DNA of 64,000 nucleotides from DASWYT01 sp965246875 (GCA_965246875.1 CBDFFU010000003.1:1054001-1118000), one strand, 5' to 3'; counted from the first letter of the stretch, positions 1-9,235 are shown. Notes: generated by a model not told the origin, from the sequence alone. Made by a program: numbers and translations.

Positions 1-59
1 CGTGACACTTTAAAAAGCGTATCACGGCGTATTTGTAGCATTTAGAGAGATAGATTGAG

Positions 60-1337
60 TTATTGGCGAATCATCGCTCCGCTGCTGGTTTTGACGATCC
101 AGGTACCATTATCTTGTTCAACGGCGGTTACGGTTCCGCTGCCTGGCAAGGCTTGGCCAACCGCATAACGGACCATTTCTTCGCTGCCGGATTTCGACAA
201 CCAGGCACTGCCAGGCTGGGCAGAGCGTAAGATCCAACCAGCGGCTGATGGCACAGCCGCTTTTTTAACAGCTGGTTTTTTAGCTGGTTTCGGTGCAACA
301 GCCGCTGGCTCAGCAGGTTTGCTGTCAACAGGGGCTAAAGGGGCAGCGTCGTTCATGGTCGGTAGAACGGGTTTTGCAACAGGAGCTATTGGTGACGATT
401 CTGCCGCCCGTTTTTCCATGGCATCCAGACGCTCAGTCATCATGTCTAGTTTGGCTGTCAGCTGAGCGATTGTTTCGGCCGTTGGCAGATCGTGCAAACG
501 CATTTCCAGATCGTTGACCTTTTTGGTCAAAGCGGGATCGGCTGTTGCAGCGGCCAGTTCAACGGGATTCGACACAGGGGCCATGCCGTTATCCGTGGTT
601 GATGTTGGCGTAATGGGACTAACGGCTATGGCGGCCGCTTTTGTCGCTGGTACAGCCACAGGCATGACCGGTGCAGCTGACCCCGGCAATGATGGTTTAA
701 TCATGGTGTTGTCATCGTCAGGCATTAAGCCGGATGTCGCTTCAGCAACTGGTGTCGCTGGATCATTGGAGTTTACCATCCGAGCTGGTGCTTCGACATT
801 GGATGGATCGCTTTTCGCAGCGTCTGCAGACGGATTGATAGGTGCAGGTAACGCACTGTTATCCATCGCCCCGGCATCAGCAACGGGTGCTGCAGGTGTT
901 GCGGCAGGCGCAGGCGGAACTGTTCCGTCATTGGCTGCAGGAACAGCGTTGATCGGTGCAGGCGGCGGGGGCACCATGCCGGCAGCGTCCGTCACGGCTG
1001 GCGGCATCGTACCATCATTCGGTGTAGATGAAACGCCGTTAGGCAAGCTGTTATCAGCTGGTGTTGCAGCCGTTGGCATAGGCGGTACGCCCGACTCCAC
1101 GGCTTGCTCACGGGCCGCTAACAGCGGTTTGAAATAAAATTGATAAGCTGCACCACCGGCACCGGCCAAGATCGCCAGGATTAAAATCATCGGGACCAGG
1201 CTGGATTTCTTTTTCGGCGGAGCGGTGAAATCTTCGGTAAAGCTTGCATCAGTGTGATTGTCCAAGCCATCAAATTGATCAAATTCAGTCTGATCAAAAT
1301 CGGTGTCGTTCGGGCTGTTGAAATTGTCCTGATTCAT
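60..1337 (-). CDS. dotF: DotF/IcmG-like type IVB secretion inner-membrane protein
   Basis: A 425-residue bitopic protein: an acidic, Asn/Asp-rich cytoplasmic head (1-40), a basic stretch (KKK at 42-44), one membrane segment at about 47-68, then a long Ala/Pro/Val-rich periplasmic linker, a short predicted coiled coil near 265-310, and a compact C-terminal beta domain (last ~60 residues, beginning GWILRSAQPG). It is the fourth gene after DotI, DotH and DotG, the place of icmG/dotF in Legionella (icmL-icmK-icmE-icmG). The assignment rests on topology and gene order; the sequence itself is low complexity and would not be recognised alone. DotF is known as an inner-membrane part of the Dot/Icm core complex. 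It starts 45 bases after the dotG stop. Confidence 0.6.
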   Translation of the reverse strand: MNQDNFNSPNDTDFDQTEFDQFDGLDNHTDASFTEDFTAPPKKKSSLVPMILILAILAGAGGAAYQFYFKPLLAAREQAVESGVPPMPTAATPADNSLPNGVSSTPNDGTMPPAVTDAAGMVPPPPAPINAVPAANDGTVPPAPAATPAAPVADAGAMDNSALPAPINPSADAAKSDPSNVEAPARMVNSNDPATPVAEATSGLMPDDDNTMIKPSLPGSAAPVMPVAVPATKAAAIAVSPITPTSTTDNGMAPVSNPVELAAATADPALTKKVNDLEMRLHDLPTAETIAQLTAKLDMMTERLDAMEKRAAESSPIAPVAKPVLPTMNDAAPLAPVDSKPAEPAAVAPKPAKKPAVKKAAVPSAAGWILRSAQPGSAWLSKSGSEEMVRYAVGQALPGSGTVTAVEQDNGTWIVKTSSGAMIRQ

Positions 1338-1382
1338 GATTTGCCTTCATAAGATTTTATAGTTGAAAAAAGCGAAGCCGAT

Positions 1383-2978
1383 TTAGCGGTAAACACCGTT
1401 ACCCGGTGTCACAATACGCGTTGTTGACGGATATGTCGATGTTGTTGAATAGCCGTTTGGCATCGTTGTCGTCGGGACTGGCTGTGGCGCGACACCCGTT
1501 GATGTGACGGGCTGGGTGTTCAACCCAGGCTGTTGTTGCTGACCCGTCTGATTCACATAAGCTTTGGCCGCATCCTGTTGCTGTTGATAGGCAGGTGTAC
1601 CCAGCAAGGAATCATCACCACTGGCATCCGTGATTGCCGTCGTAAACAGCAAGCCCATGCGGGTGCCGGTTGCAACCTTCACGGTCACCGGCTTGTTCTG
1701 GCCCTCTTGCTGCACAATCTGGCCCACCTGGTTTGCGGCTTCAGCAGCCCCTTGATACGCGGCCTGACGTCCATTTAACCCTTGAGTCGTGGCAAGCGTA
1801 CTGCTGTTGTTCACGACAACTGTTGTGCCCAATTGCGAAATGGCATTTGCGTAACCTTGCAGGAACTTGGCGGCGGCTGGAATCAAAATGCGCATTGTGT
1901 AGTGATGATCCACATCGGTTGCCATACCAGGCAGGGTCGTTGCGGGATCAAGCGCATAAGCTTCGATACTGTATTCTTTGCCTTTATAGATGGCACGGCT
2001 GAATTTCAGCACCATGTAATCATTTTGCACACTAAAAGCACCCAACAGCCGCGCACCGCTCAACGGGCCAGACGCCAGTTCAGCTAATACTGGACCGGGG
2101 ACATCAGAATTTGCTTCGATGAGTGTTTGTGCGTAACCAATAGTTCCCGCCGCCACAATAACCTTTGGCGGCGGATTCGCGGCTTTGGTGTCACCATTAG
2201 AGCCGTTACCATTGATGCCAGAACCCTTTTGTCCGGCTGCTGCATCGTCTTTTGGCAGTTCAAAGCCGGTTGGTATACTTAGGCCAACCAAGACCGATTC
2301 ATGTGGGGTTTGGCTTTCCATGATCGATTGCATTTGCTTGGCGAACAATTGACTCATTTGATCAACATCCTGCGGATTTGGCGATGTCGGCAAGGGCGGC
2401 GGGCCTGCTGGGGCCTGGACGACAACAGGCTGCTGCACAACCGGTACCGGTGGCGTTTCAACCGGCGGTGGTGTTGGTAATGTGACCTGTTCTGTCTCGC
2501 GGCGTTGGGATGCACGCTCTTCGGCCGCACGGCGCCATTCCGCGAGCGGATCAACATTTTCAACAGAGGGCGGAGCCTCGATCCGCTCAGCAGTACCAAT
2601 CGGTGTCGGCAATGCACTGCCACCATTTTGTTCGGCCGCTGCTGCACGCTGTTCCGAGGCACTTTTTACAGCCTCTTCATAGGCAGGCGGCAATTGTGCT
2701 GTGCCAGGTGGCTGATTGACAGCAGACTGGCCACCAACCGTCGACGGGTTGGCTTCGTCGTCGCCGCCAAAGACCAGAAAGACAATCAGAAAAATTCCCA
2801 GAATGAGGACAACGGCAAAAATCTTGAGCGATGGATTGTTGCGCCAAATCTCGGCCAGGCTGACACCTTTGTGTTCTGGCACATGACCGTCATCGTCATC
2901 ACGATGCTCAGCGGCTAATACATCATCATCAAAATTCAGCGGATCGTGATTTGGGTCATGTGGATCGTTCGGGTTCAT
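1383..2978 (-). CDS. dotG: DotG/IcmE-like channel protein (VirB10-type C-terminus)
   Basis: 531 residues: acidic N-terminus rich in Asp/His/Pro, one membrane helix at about 52-70, a Pro/Gln-rich periplasmic spacer, and a conserved C-terminal half (roughly 270-440, including GTIGYAQTLIEANSDVPGPV and SGPLSGARLLGAF) that matches the DotG/TraO/VirB10 beta-barrel family. DotG spans the envelope and forms part of the central channel of the type IVB apparatus. The Legionella protein is about twice as long because of an internal repeat region, which is missing here; the length is closer to conjugative TraO-type proteins. Its ATG overlaps the dotH stop (ATGA), so the two are probably translationally coupled. 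The tail is Gln/Thr/Pro-rich. Confidence 0.85.
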   Translation of the reverse strand: MNPNDPHDPNHDPLNFDDDVLAAEHRDDDDGHVPEHKGVSLAEIWRNNPSLKIFAVVLILGIFLIVFLVFGGDDEANPSTVGGQSAVNQPPGTAQLPPAYEEAVKSASEQRAAAAEQNGGSALPTPIGTAERIEAPPSVENVDPLAEWRRAAEERASQRRETEQVTLPTPPPVETPPVPVVQQPVVVQAPAGPPPLPTSPNPQDVDQMSQLFAKQMQSIMESQTPHESVLVGLSIPTGFELPKDDAAAGQKGSGINGNGSNGDTKAANPPPKVIVAAGTIGYAQTLIEANSDVPGPVLAELASGPLSGARLLGAFSVQNDYMVLKFSRAIYKGKEYSIEAYALDPATTLPGMATDVDHHYTMRILIPAAAKFLQGYANAISQLGTTVVVNNSSTLATTQGLNGRQAAYQGAAEAANQVGQIVQQEGQNKPVTVKVATGTRMGLLFTTAITDASGDDSLLGTPAYQQQQDAAKAYVNQTGQQQQPGLNTQPVTSTGVAPQPVPTTTMPNGYSTTSTYPSTTRIVTPGNGVYR

Positions 2979-4438
2979 CCGCGGTCTCCTGATGAGGGCG
3001 TTAGGCCGGACGGCAAAGCTTTTTGGTCATCGGGCAAGCCAAAGGGGTCAATGACAGGCTGTTGAATTTGGGCCCGCACCATGATGCCGTTATCTGACAA
3101 CAGGACAACGGGTGCATCAGACATTTGATAAACAGTTGTGCCATCAGCGGAAGACACACTGCTGGCCCACGTGGGTGACAATAATGTATAAGGCGTCCGC
3201 ACATAGGTCTGGCCGTTCATGCGGTAGGCGGTGGTGCGGCCATCGACGCCGGACACTTTGAGTTTTTCGGCAGAGGGTGGAGGCGTACCAACCAGGATAG
3301 CGCTCAAGGATGTATCGTCGCCAGCAGTGATGTTCAAACCGCGATCAATCAGAGATGATTTCGCGTTTGGTCCCAACTGCGGTACGCGGGCATCGAACCG
3401 GTAATGCACTTCTTTGCCACCCGCTTGCAGGCTGAAGGTCAGCGGTGTCGCCAGTTTTTGCAAACGCACCGACATATTACCGTGTGCATATTCTTTTAAT
3501 GGGCTGATGCGAATAATGTGGCCCCCGGCTTCAGGCGGTTTGACATCGAATGCGCCGCCAAACGCGATATCGACGATCGGCCACGGCTGGCCGGTTGCAT
3601 CGAGGATGGACAGGCTGGTGACATTGCCGTTTAGCAATTGAATGGTTGGCGGCTGCGCGCCAGGATCAAGCTCCATTGTATGGACGACGGCGCGGGGTGT
3701 AGCCGGCGGTTGTTCAATCGGATTCTGCACGGCGGCTTGTGTTTTGCGCAACTGGCGGATGACGTCTTCAATTTCTTCAGGCTTCATCGGAAAGGTCGAT
3801 TCCGTCGCACGTTGTAATGCGCGTTCCCGGGTTTCAACTTTGATGTCGGCCAGACGCTGTTTCAATTGCTCTTCATAAGCCGCTTGATCGTAGCCGGCAT
3901 TAGCACCTGCACCGACCAGACCAGGATTGAGCGTCGTCGCCGCGGCGTTGGCATTGCTTAAACCTGCTTCGGTTATTGGCATGCCCGGCAAGGCAATCGG
4001 TGCACCCGCATTACCCATGCCAGTTGCCCCTGTGTTATTGATCTGGGCATTGGATTGCCCAGCATTTTGCGCGGCGACGACCGGAACCGGTGCGACGTTT
4101 GTCGTAGTTTGTGTTGTTGTCGTCGCACTTGTCGTGGTCGCAGCAGGAGTGGCAGAGGCAGAGGTTGCACTTGTATTTCCTGTCCCCATCGCTTGTGCCG
4201 TTGGCGGAAATGGCGGCACGACGGCGGCAGTCGTTTTTTTACTACTGCTTGTGGTGGTTGTCGTAGTTTTGGCGACCGGCACAGTGGCAGCCGCTGTTGG
4301 CGGGTCAATCGGCTGCAAGGCACTGGCTGGCGGTGGTGGCAAAATAGGGGCCTGACCGCTATTGGTCTGCGCCATTAGCGTGACTGGTGCTGCACAAAGA
4401 CAGGTGGCCAGCAGCAGCGATTTAAATGATGTTGTCAT
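2975..4438 (-). CDS. dotH: DotH/IcmK-like outer-membrane core protein
   Basis: 487 residues from ATG 4438, chosen because that ATG overlaps the dotI stop (TAATG), has a GGGTGG ribosome-binding stretch in front and begins a clean signal peptide (MTTSFKSLLLATCLCAAP...). A start five codons upstream is also open. Residues ~25-175 are low-complexity Ala/Thr/Pro/Gln; the conserved DotH domain follows (about 250-375, with TIQLLNGNVTSLSILDATGQ and the segment around PWPIVDIAFGG). DotH forms, with DotC, DotD and DotG, the outer-membrane ring of Dot/Icm systems. The low-complexity insert makes it longer than the Legionella protein (~360). I see no dotC or dotD gene in this window. Confidence 0.88.
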   Translation of the reverse strand: MTTSFKSLLLATCLCAAPVTLMAQTNSGQAPILPPPPASALQPIDPPTAAATVPVAKTTTTTTSSSKKTTAAVVPPFPPTAQAMGTGNTSATSASATPAATTTSATTTTQTTTNVAPVPVVAAQNAGQSNAQINNTGATGMGNAGAPIALPGMPITEAGLSNANAAATTLNPGLVGAGANAGYDQAAYEEQLKQRLADIKVETRERALQRATESTFPMKPEEIEDVIRQLRKTQAAVQNPIEQPPATPRAVVHTMELDPGAQPPTIQLLNGNVTSLSILDATGQPWPIVDIAFGGAFDVKPPEAGGHIIRISPLKEYAHGNMSVRLQKLATPLTFSLQAGGKEVHYRFDARVPQLGPNAKSSLIDRGLNITAGDDTSLSAILVGTPPPSAEKLKVSGVDGRTTAYRMNGQTYVRTPYTLLSPTWASSVSSADGTTVYQMSDAPVVLLSDNGIMVRAQIQQPVIDPFGLPDDQKALPSGLTPSSGDRG

Positions 4439-5097
4439 TAACGGGCCACCCATTGTTGAATACCGACGCCAGACGGGTTGTCCAGTGTCGAGACGCGGAC
4501 GATTACCATCGTCACTTCAAGTGTGTTACTCGATTGCGCTGTACCCGATTGATAAGTGACAACCAATGGCACGGTTACGATCCAGCGATAAATTCCAGCT
4601 ACCAACCCTTGCTGAACGATGACCGGCGCACGTTGCGGGGCCGCTGTCACGACCTGCTGGTTCTGCTCAACACCTTGGATAATGCGCGATTTCTCCAACG
4701 CCTCTGTAAAGCTCTGCCAGCCACGACGGGTGAAATAGATCGAGGTTTCCTGCAGGCGCTTTTGATGATCATGAAAGCCAAATGTCATGATATCAGATCC
4801 AGACCGCGCCGCCCAGGAAACGATGGCAGCATCTGTCATGTTGGATTCGTTTAACGGAATCATCCGAATCAGGCGCCCGTCTGCCGTGGTCGCAAAAAAC
4901 CGGTCTTGCGGGCGAGAGACAGCAATCGTGATCGCCAGAGCGATAATCAGGATTAGAATCACGACACCTTGAATAATAGTCAATTTTACCAGGTTACGGT
5001 AACCATCGCGGTAAAAGATATTACGTGTAATGACCGCGTCTAATGGACGCGCAGGCGTCGATAGCTGGTCAGTCGATGGTACAGGCTCTTTGGCCAA
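4438..5097 (-). CDS. dotI: DotI/IcmL-like inner-membrane protein
   Basis: 219 residues with a cytoplasmic N-terminus containing the family hallmark region (AVITRNIFYRDGYRNL at about 21-36), one membrane helix at ~39-61, and a periplasmic VirB8-like domain (about 75-219). DotI/TraM-type proteins form an inner-membrane subcomplex with DotJ that is needed for assembly of the type IVB channel; no separate DotJ is visible nearby. First gene of the dotI-dotH-dotG-dotF block, overlapped by dotH. The promoter must lie in the 140-base divergent region shared with the exported gene starting at 5240, where an inverted repeat sits at 5145-5169. Confidence 0.88.
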   Translation of the reverse strand: MAKEPVPSTDQLSTPARPLDAVITRNIFYRDGYRNLVKLTIIQGVVILILIIALAITIAVSRPQDRFFATTADGRLIRMIPLNESNMTDAAIVSWAARSGSDIMTFGFHDHQKRLQETSIYFTRRGWQSFTEALEKSRIIQGVEQNQQVVTAAPQRAPVIVQQGLVAGIYRWIVTVPLVVTYQSGTAQSSNTLEVTMVIVRVSTLDNPSGVGIQQWVAR

Positions 5098-5144
5098 ATC
5101 AATCTCCGCGTAGGTTCAAGATATCAAATACTAAGGCAACACAC

Positions 5145-5169
5145 TTAACACTTTCTTGAGATGTGTTAA
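5145..5169. promoter_or_regulatory. Inverted repeat in the dotI / exported-protein divergent promoter region
   Basis: TTAACAC (5145-5151) and GTGTTAA (5163-5169) are exact inverted half-sites separated by 11 bases, between the divergent starts at 5097 (minus) and 5240 (plus). Spacing of about 18 bases centre to centre would place both halves on one DNA face, as for a dimeric regulator. The same half-site is found in other promoters of this window. Function is inferred. Confidence 0.45.
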
Positions 5170-5239
5170 ACTAAAGCTTAATGTAAGGATGAAAGTTTTT
5201 CCTTGTGTTCTCTCTCTAATTTTAGTAAAATTTTAAATT

Positions 5240-6727
5240 ATGATCAAGCACAAAATGTTCTTCCCCCGTATTTTTCTTTTTGCCTGCTGGCTTACCCTGG
5301 GCATGACCCTGACCGGATTGCAAGCTTTCGCTGCCAGTGCCACCGATGCTGCGACCTACAAACCGCTTTACCCCGGCACCAATACGAACGCCACCTCTTG
5401 TATCACGCCCGGAAGCCCCCAAACCGAGGGGCAATCATTGGTAACGAAAAGCATCAACGTCAATTTGACGACTTTAACGACAAAAGTCGTATCGCGCTTA
5501 CAAACAATGGCAGATAATGTCAGCCGCGCCATCATGTCCTTGTCTGCTATTGAAACGAATAATATGGAGCGGCTAAAAGCCGAATTGACCAGTGCTCAGG
5601 AAAAAGCGCTGAAAATCGAGCAAGTAGCTATTATTGATGGAAAAACATTAGAAGCAACGCAGGATATGGAGCCGACCCCAGTCGAAACGTCTATTACTGA
5701 TGGTCTGTCCTTTTTCCGTCCAGAACTGCAAGCCGGTGCGCGCCAGGCGGAAATGAAACGGTATATTGCCGAATTGAATAACGTGCCCTTAGATAACAAG
5801 TTTCGCGATGCGGTCGGCAGCCCGTTGCCAGGCTATGTCGATACGTCTATCAGCATTGAAAATGCGATGGGCTATGAGTTTCGGAACTTTGTAAAATTTT
5901 TCTGCGATGCCCGTTCCTTAAATGGTCGTCTCGCCTCGACGAAATACCTGGAATATAATGTGACCATTCAGCCAACTGAATATTGGTGTGGTCAGGAACG
6001 GGGCATGGCTGCACCCAATGTAACCAAGGCACCAGATGATCATTATATACCTCTGGCTGATGCAGCGCTGGCTAGTCATGTTAAAACCATAAGTGACTAT
6101 GAGTTGTCATTGGCAAAGAACGGTGCCGGTTCGATCAATCTGGTCAACGCACCGAAAAACGTGGCGGAACTGTATTTTGAACCCCGCTCGTTGAGTGTCA
6201 AGGATGTTGCCGTGTATGAAAAAGCGGAACAGGAATTTGCCCGTATGGTCATCGGCCGTGCCGACAACTTGACCGTAACCAGTGATTTCAGTACTGGCGA
6301 AGGGCAACGTGATTTTATGAACAAACAAGGGCGAATCGCGAAGTTAGCTTTGGCGCGTTACCCCTTTGCTGACATGTTTTCACAAAAAATGCCGACAATG
6401 CCAGAAGGCTCAGCCGCCTGGGCTGCAAAACTGATCGAAGCCAACATTGGTGATTGCACAGCACCCAAAGATGATTACAAACAACTGTGTAATCTGACGA
6501 AACAGTTGCGGGCTAAAAAACAGATTAGCGAATCTGAATTTTATGATGTTTTGTTCAACCGTCAATTTCAGGGCATGGCGTTCAGCAATAGTTTGGTCAA
6601 GATGACCAAAGGGCAACTGAAACGGACGCAAGATCATTTATTAGGTTTACAGCTGGCCTTAGGTTATCTGGATGCACGCCAGAAAGAACAGCAATTGGCT
6701 TTGATGGCGGCAATTTATGCTGAATAA
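5240..6727 (+). CDS. Exported protein, paralog of its downstream neighbour, next to dot genes
   Basis: 495 residues with an N-terminal signal peptide (hydrophobic stretch ~6-27, ending AFA-AS). No family recognised. It is a paralog of the next gene: both share a LEATQ...EP motif, a V-T-x-DFS-x-GEGQR motif, and Cys residues in FFC (near 222) and in a later DC...CN pair, in the same order; the C-terminal third is helical in both. A helical stretch at about 78-125 could be a coiled coil. It is divergent from the type IVB secretion operon and 11 bases overlap with the second copy, so the two are one transcription unit. A periplasmic or surface accessory role in the secretion system is a guess from position only. 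Confidence 0.8.
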   Translation: MIKHKMFFPRIFLFACWLTLGMTLTGLQAFAASATDAATYKPLYPGTNTNATSCITPGSPQTEGQSLVTKSINVNLTTLTTKVVSRLQTMADNVSRAIMSLSAIETNNMERLKAELTSAQEKALKIEQVAIIDGKTLEATQDMEPTPVETSITDGLSFFRPELQAGARQAEMKRYIAELNNVPLDNKFRDAVGSPLPGYVDTSISIENAMGYEFRNFVKFFCDARSLNGRLASTKYLEYNVTIQPTEYWCGQERGMAAPNVTKAPDDHYIPLADAALASHVKTISDYELSLAKNGAGSINLVNAPKNVAELYFEPRSLSVKDVAVYEKAEQEFARMVIGRADNLTVTSDFSTGEGQRDFMNKQGRIAKLALARYPFADMFSQKMPTMPEGSAAWAAKLIEANIGDCTAPKDDYKQLCNLTKQLRAKKQISESEFYDVLFNRQFQGMAFSNSLVKMTKGQLKRTQDHLLGLQLALGYLDARQKEQQLALMAAIYAE

Positions 6728-7979
6728 GATTATCCAATCTTTTTTATGCGTTTGCCTTGTTATTGTGCTGTTGACGGCACAGGCCCAAGCGCAGACATGT
6801 ACTCCGCAGCTCTGTGTGGCAGCCGGCTGTGCAGCAGGTACTGAGGAAACGACAGGATATAAATCCGTTGACGAAGGTTTTGTCGAGAAGCTGAAGGAAT
6901 CAGCGTCAAAAATCATGACAGCCATCAGTGCGGCTGAAACAAAAATGGTGCGTGCAATTGTTGCCTATAGTGCAATCCGCACAAATCTGGCCGCTAATTT
7001 AACTACAGATAGAGTAAAAGTTGAAGAGGTGATTCAAAAAGAACGTCAAAAATTCGAAGAAGAACAAAAATCACTGGAAGCCACTCAGTTAGCAGAGCCA
7101 AGCGAAAATCTGGTCACGGAAACTACTTTAAAATCCAGTTGGCCGGCAACCGAAGCGCTCACGCGCGGCATGCGTTTGCAATTGTATAAAGACCATGTCA
7201 AACGCGTTGAATTGGAACACGAGGATTTTTACAGCGACAAAACAAATACGGGTAAGGATGTTACCTATAACCGTGGTACAATTTCGGGTATCGCGAAATT
7301 GTACCAGACTCACAAAGATTTTTTCTGTAATCCAGCGGGCGCCAATAAACCATCAGGCTGTTTTGATAAGGGTGCTAACAGTGCCGTCAAAATGGGCGAC
7401 CAGATGTTGGAAATCTATCTGGGTGCTGAAACATGGCCAAAAGAAGAGGCGCAGCGCGCAATTGAACTAATGCAATTCTATCTGGGAATGTCACCACCTG
7501 ATCTGCCCGTTACTGCAGATTTCAGCGATGGTGAAGGCCAACGGGCGTTTGTAGGTTATCAAAGTCAGCTGGCACGAAACAACTTCCTGACCTATATACT
7601 GAGCTACCTGGTATCAAAGCGGGCGCCGACAAATGACGCGCAAGCAGATATAATCGGTATCCGCAAGGAAGCTGCTGATTGCAAAAATAAGACGGCAGAT
7701 AATACCAACATTTGCAATTATCTGAACAGCGTGACGGGACGTGGTGGTAAGGCCAGCCGGATTGAATTGAGCAAAGCATTGGAATTTGATCAATTCATGA
7801 ACCCCGCCTATGCCGGTAAAGCGATCAGCGGCACCATAGGTATTGAAAAAGATATCACCATGATGATGGCCAACCGTCTGCAGCAGGACTATGAGAAATA
7901 TCAAATGGACAAAATGCTGACCGCCAGTCTGGCCGGCTACTACGCCAAGCTTGTCGAACGAAACAATCCAACAAAATAA
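6717..7979 (+). CDS. Exported protein, second copy of the tandem pair beside the dot genes
   Basis: 420 residues; signal peptide at 1-26 (AQAQA-Q cleavage region), then a Cys-rich start (TCTPQLCVAAGC). Shares with the preceding protein the LEATQ..EP motif, the PVTADFSDGEGQR motif (about 265), FFCNP, and a DC...ICN pair, but is shorter in the middle. Residues ~90-120 are strongly charged and helical. The ATG lies inside the end of the upstream gene (11-base overlap), so translation is likely coupled. No known domain recognised. Tandem duplication followed by divergence is the simplest origin. The intergenic region after it (7980-8095) leads to flagellin. Confidence 0.8.
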   Translation: MLNKIIQSFLCVCLVIVLLTAQAQAQTCTPQLCVAAGCAAGTEETTGYKSVDEGFVEKLKESASKIMTAISAAETKMVRAIVAYSAIRTNLAANLTTDRVKVEEVIQKERQKFEEEQKSLEATQLAEPSENLVTETTLKSSWPATEALTRGMRLQLYKDHVKRVELEHEDFYSDKTNTGKDVTYNRGTISGIAKLYQTHKDFFCNPAGANKPSGCFDKGANSAVKMGDQMLEIYLGAETWPKEEAQRAIELMQFYLGMSPPDLPVTADFSDGEGQRAFVGYQSQLARNNFLTYILSYLVSKRAPTNDAQADIIGIRKEAADCKNKTADNTNICNYLNSVTGRGGKASRIELSKALEFDQFMNPAYAGKAISGTIGIEKDITMMMANRLQQDYEKYQMDKMLTASLAGYYAKLVERNNPTK

Positions 7980-8052
7980 TCCGGTTTGTTTATACCAATT
8001 AATAACCATATTTACGCGTTTTGTTAATAACTTTGCCCCATACTGGAGAAAG

Positions 8053-8068
8053 TCGCTCAGAAGAGCGA
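8053..8068 (+). promoter_or_regulatory. Hairpin in the flagellin mRNA leader
   Basis: TCGCTC-AGAA-GAGCGA, a perfect 6-bp stem with a four-base loop, ends 16 bases before the AGGAG ribosome-binding site (8084-8088) of the flagellin start at 8096. In Caulobacter the FlbT/FlaF pair controls flagellin mRNA through its leader; a flaF gene is present at 24714 here. Whether this hairpin is a target is inference. Confidence 0.4.
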
Positions 8069-8095
8069 TTCTATACCCAGAATAGGAGCACTATC

Positions 8096-8917
8096 ATGAC
8101 AAACTCGATTAACACGAACATTGGCGCAATTGTTGGTTTGCAATCGTTGAGCCGCACGAACACGGACCTCGCATCGGTTCAAAAACGTGTGTCTACCGGT
8201 TACCGTGTTGCAGACAACACTGACGATGGCGCTGGTTTCGCAGTTGCGCAAGGATTGCGCGCTGATGTCAAAGCTTATGGCGCAGTTGGCGAACAACTCG
8301 CTAAAGGGAAAGGTTTAATTAACGTTGCATCTGCAGCAGGAACTCAAGTTTCAGATACTCTGGCCTCTATCAAATCGGTTTTGGTAAAATTGGCAGATGA
8401 TGGTTTGAGTACTGATGAACGCACATCTTACACAGCAGATTACGACGCTTTAAAAGGTGAAATTAACTCGTTCATTAGCCAAGCCAGCTTCAACGGTGTC
8501 AACTTGCTCACCAGCGGTTCCGATACAAACATCGTATCCGGTATTGATGGCGCAAGCTCGATCTCCGTCACTGGCTATGATCTGTCGACGGATGTTTACA
8601 GTGCGCTTACCGCAGTAACGACAGCTGCAAGTGCACAATCTTTACTGGCAAGCGGTGGCGGCTTCGCTGATGCACAATCGGCATTGGGTACAGCCTTGGC
8701 CGGTTTGGGTGCGAACTCACGTTCGATCGACAACCAAATCAGCTTTATCGGTAAAATTTCCGATGCTACAACCGTTAACTTAGGTGCTGTAGTAGATGCA
8801 GATTTGGCCAAAGAGTCGGCCGCTTTGCAATCACTGCAAATCAAGCAACAGCTGGGAACATCGACTCTGTCGATCGCCAACCAGTCACCTTCGTTCCTGG
8901 TCAATCTGTTCCGTTAA
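8096..8917 (+). CDS. fliC: Flagellin
   Basis: 273 residues from ATG 8096 (AGGAG eight bases upstream); an upstream in-frame start at 8021 only adds a non-flagellin leader. N-terminal D0/D1 region (NTNIGAIVGLQSLSRTNTDL) and C-terminal D1/D0 region ending in SIANQSPSFLVNLFR are typical of small alphaproteobacterial flagellins; the variable middle is very short. Product is exported through the flagellar type III apparatus and polymerises into the filament. It is a single gene with its own terminator, away from the hook genes at 19995-24514. No clear sigma-28 or sigma-54 promoter could be read in 7980-8052. Confidence 0.95.
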   Translation: MTNSINTNIGAIVGLQSLSRTNTDLASVQKRVSTGYRVADNTDDGAGFAVAQGLRADVKAYGAVGEQLAKGKGLINVASAAGTQVSDTLASIKSVLVKLADDGLSTDERTSYTADYDALKGEINSFISQASFNGVNLLTSGSDTNIVSGIDGASSISVTGYDLSTDVYSALTAVTTAASAQSLLASGGGFADAQSALGTALAGLGANSRSIDNQISFIGKISDATTVNLGAVVDADLAKESAALQSLQIKQQLGTSTLSIANQSPSFLVNLFR

Positions 8918-8943
8918 GCCTGACAGTTCGAGACGAAATTCCC

Positions 8944-8974
8944 GAAACCCCGCCACCCGGCGGGGTTTCTTTTT
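8944..8974 (+). terminator. Intrinsic terminator after flagellin
   Basis: GAAACCCCGCC / GGCGGGGTTTC, an 11-bp perfect stem with an ACCC loop, followed by five T in six bases; 26 bases after the flagellin stop. Confidence 0.9.
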
Positions 8975-9003
8975 GGCTACGCTTTCTGCTATTATCCAAA
9001 GTC

Positions 9004-9096
9004 GGGAAGAGCCGTTCGGGCAGGGCACTGGTGAACCGGGTCAGAGCGGAAACGCAGCAGCCACAGCCGGTCAGCGCTGGGTCGGGCGGTTCTTCC
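9004..9096 (+). ncRNA. ffs: Signal recognition particle RNA (bacterial 4.5S type)
   Basis: The apical part carries the conserved SRP domain IV signature: GGTCAGAGCGGAAACGCAGC around 9039-9058, with the GGAA tetraloop and the asymmetric loop containing AGCAGC. The ends pair with each other (GGGAAGAGCCG at the start against CGGTTCTTCC at the end), giving one long rod of about 93 nt. A run of T follows at 9096-9102. Position just upstream of dnaX and ybaB is a usual arrangement for ffs. The RNA binds Ffh and targets membrane proteins co-translationally. Confidence 0.9.
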
Positions 9097-9235
9097 TTTT
9101 TTATCAAAATGATGACGGATAGACGCCATTCTCGATCTCGACACCCCTCTTGAATCCTCAAGTGCACAGCCTGAGCAGAATCACCAAGCGTATATCGCCC
9201 TGGCCCGGAAATACCGCTCGCGTTTTTTTGGTGAG

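Noticed and set aside
514..1137. Ala/Gly/Thr-rich plus-strand frame opposite dotF
   Set aside because: A mirror of the low-complexity Ala/Pro/Thr linker of dotF; no start signal and no protein-like pattern.
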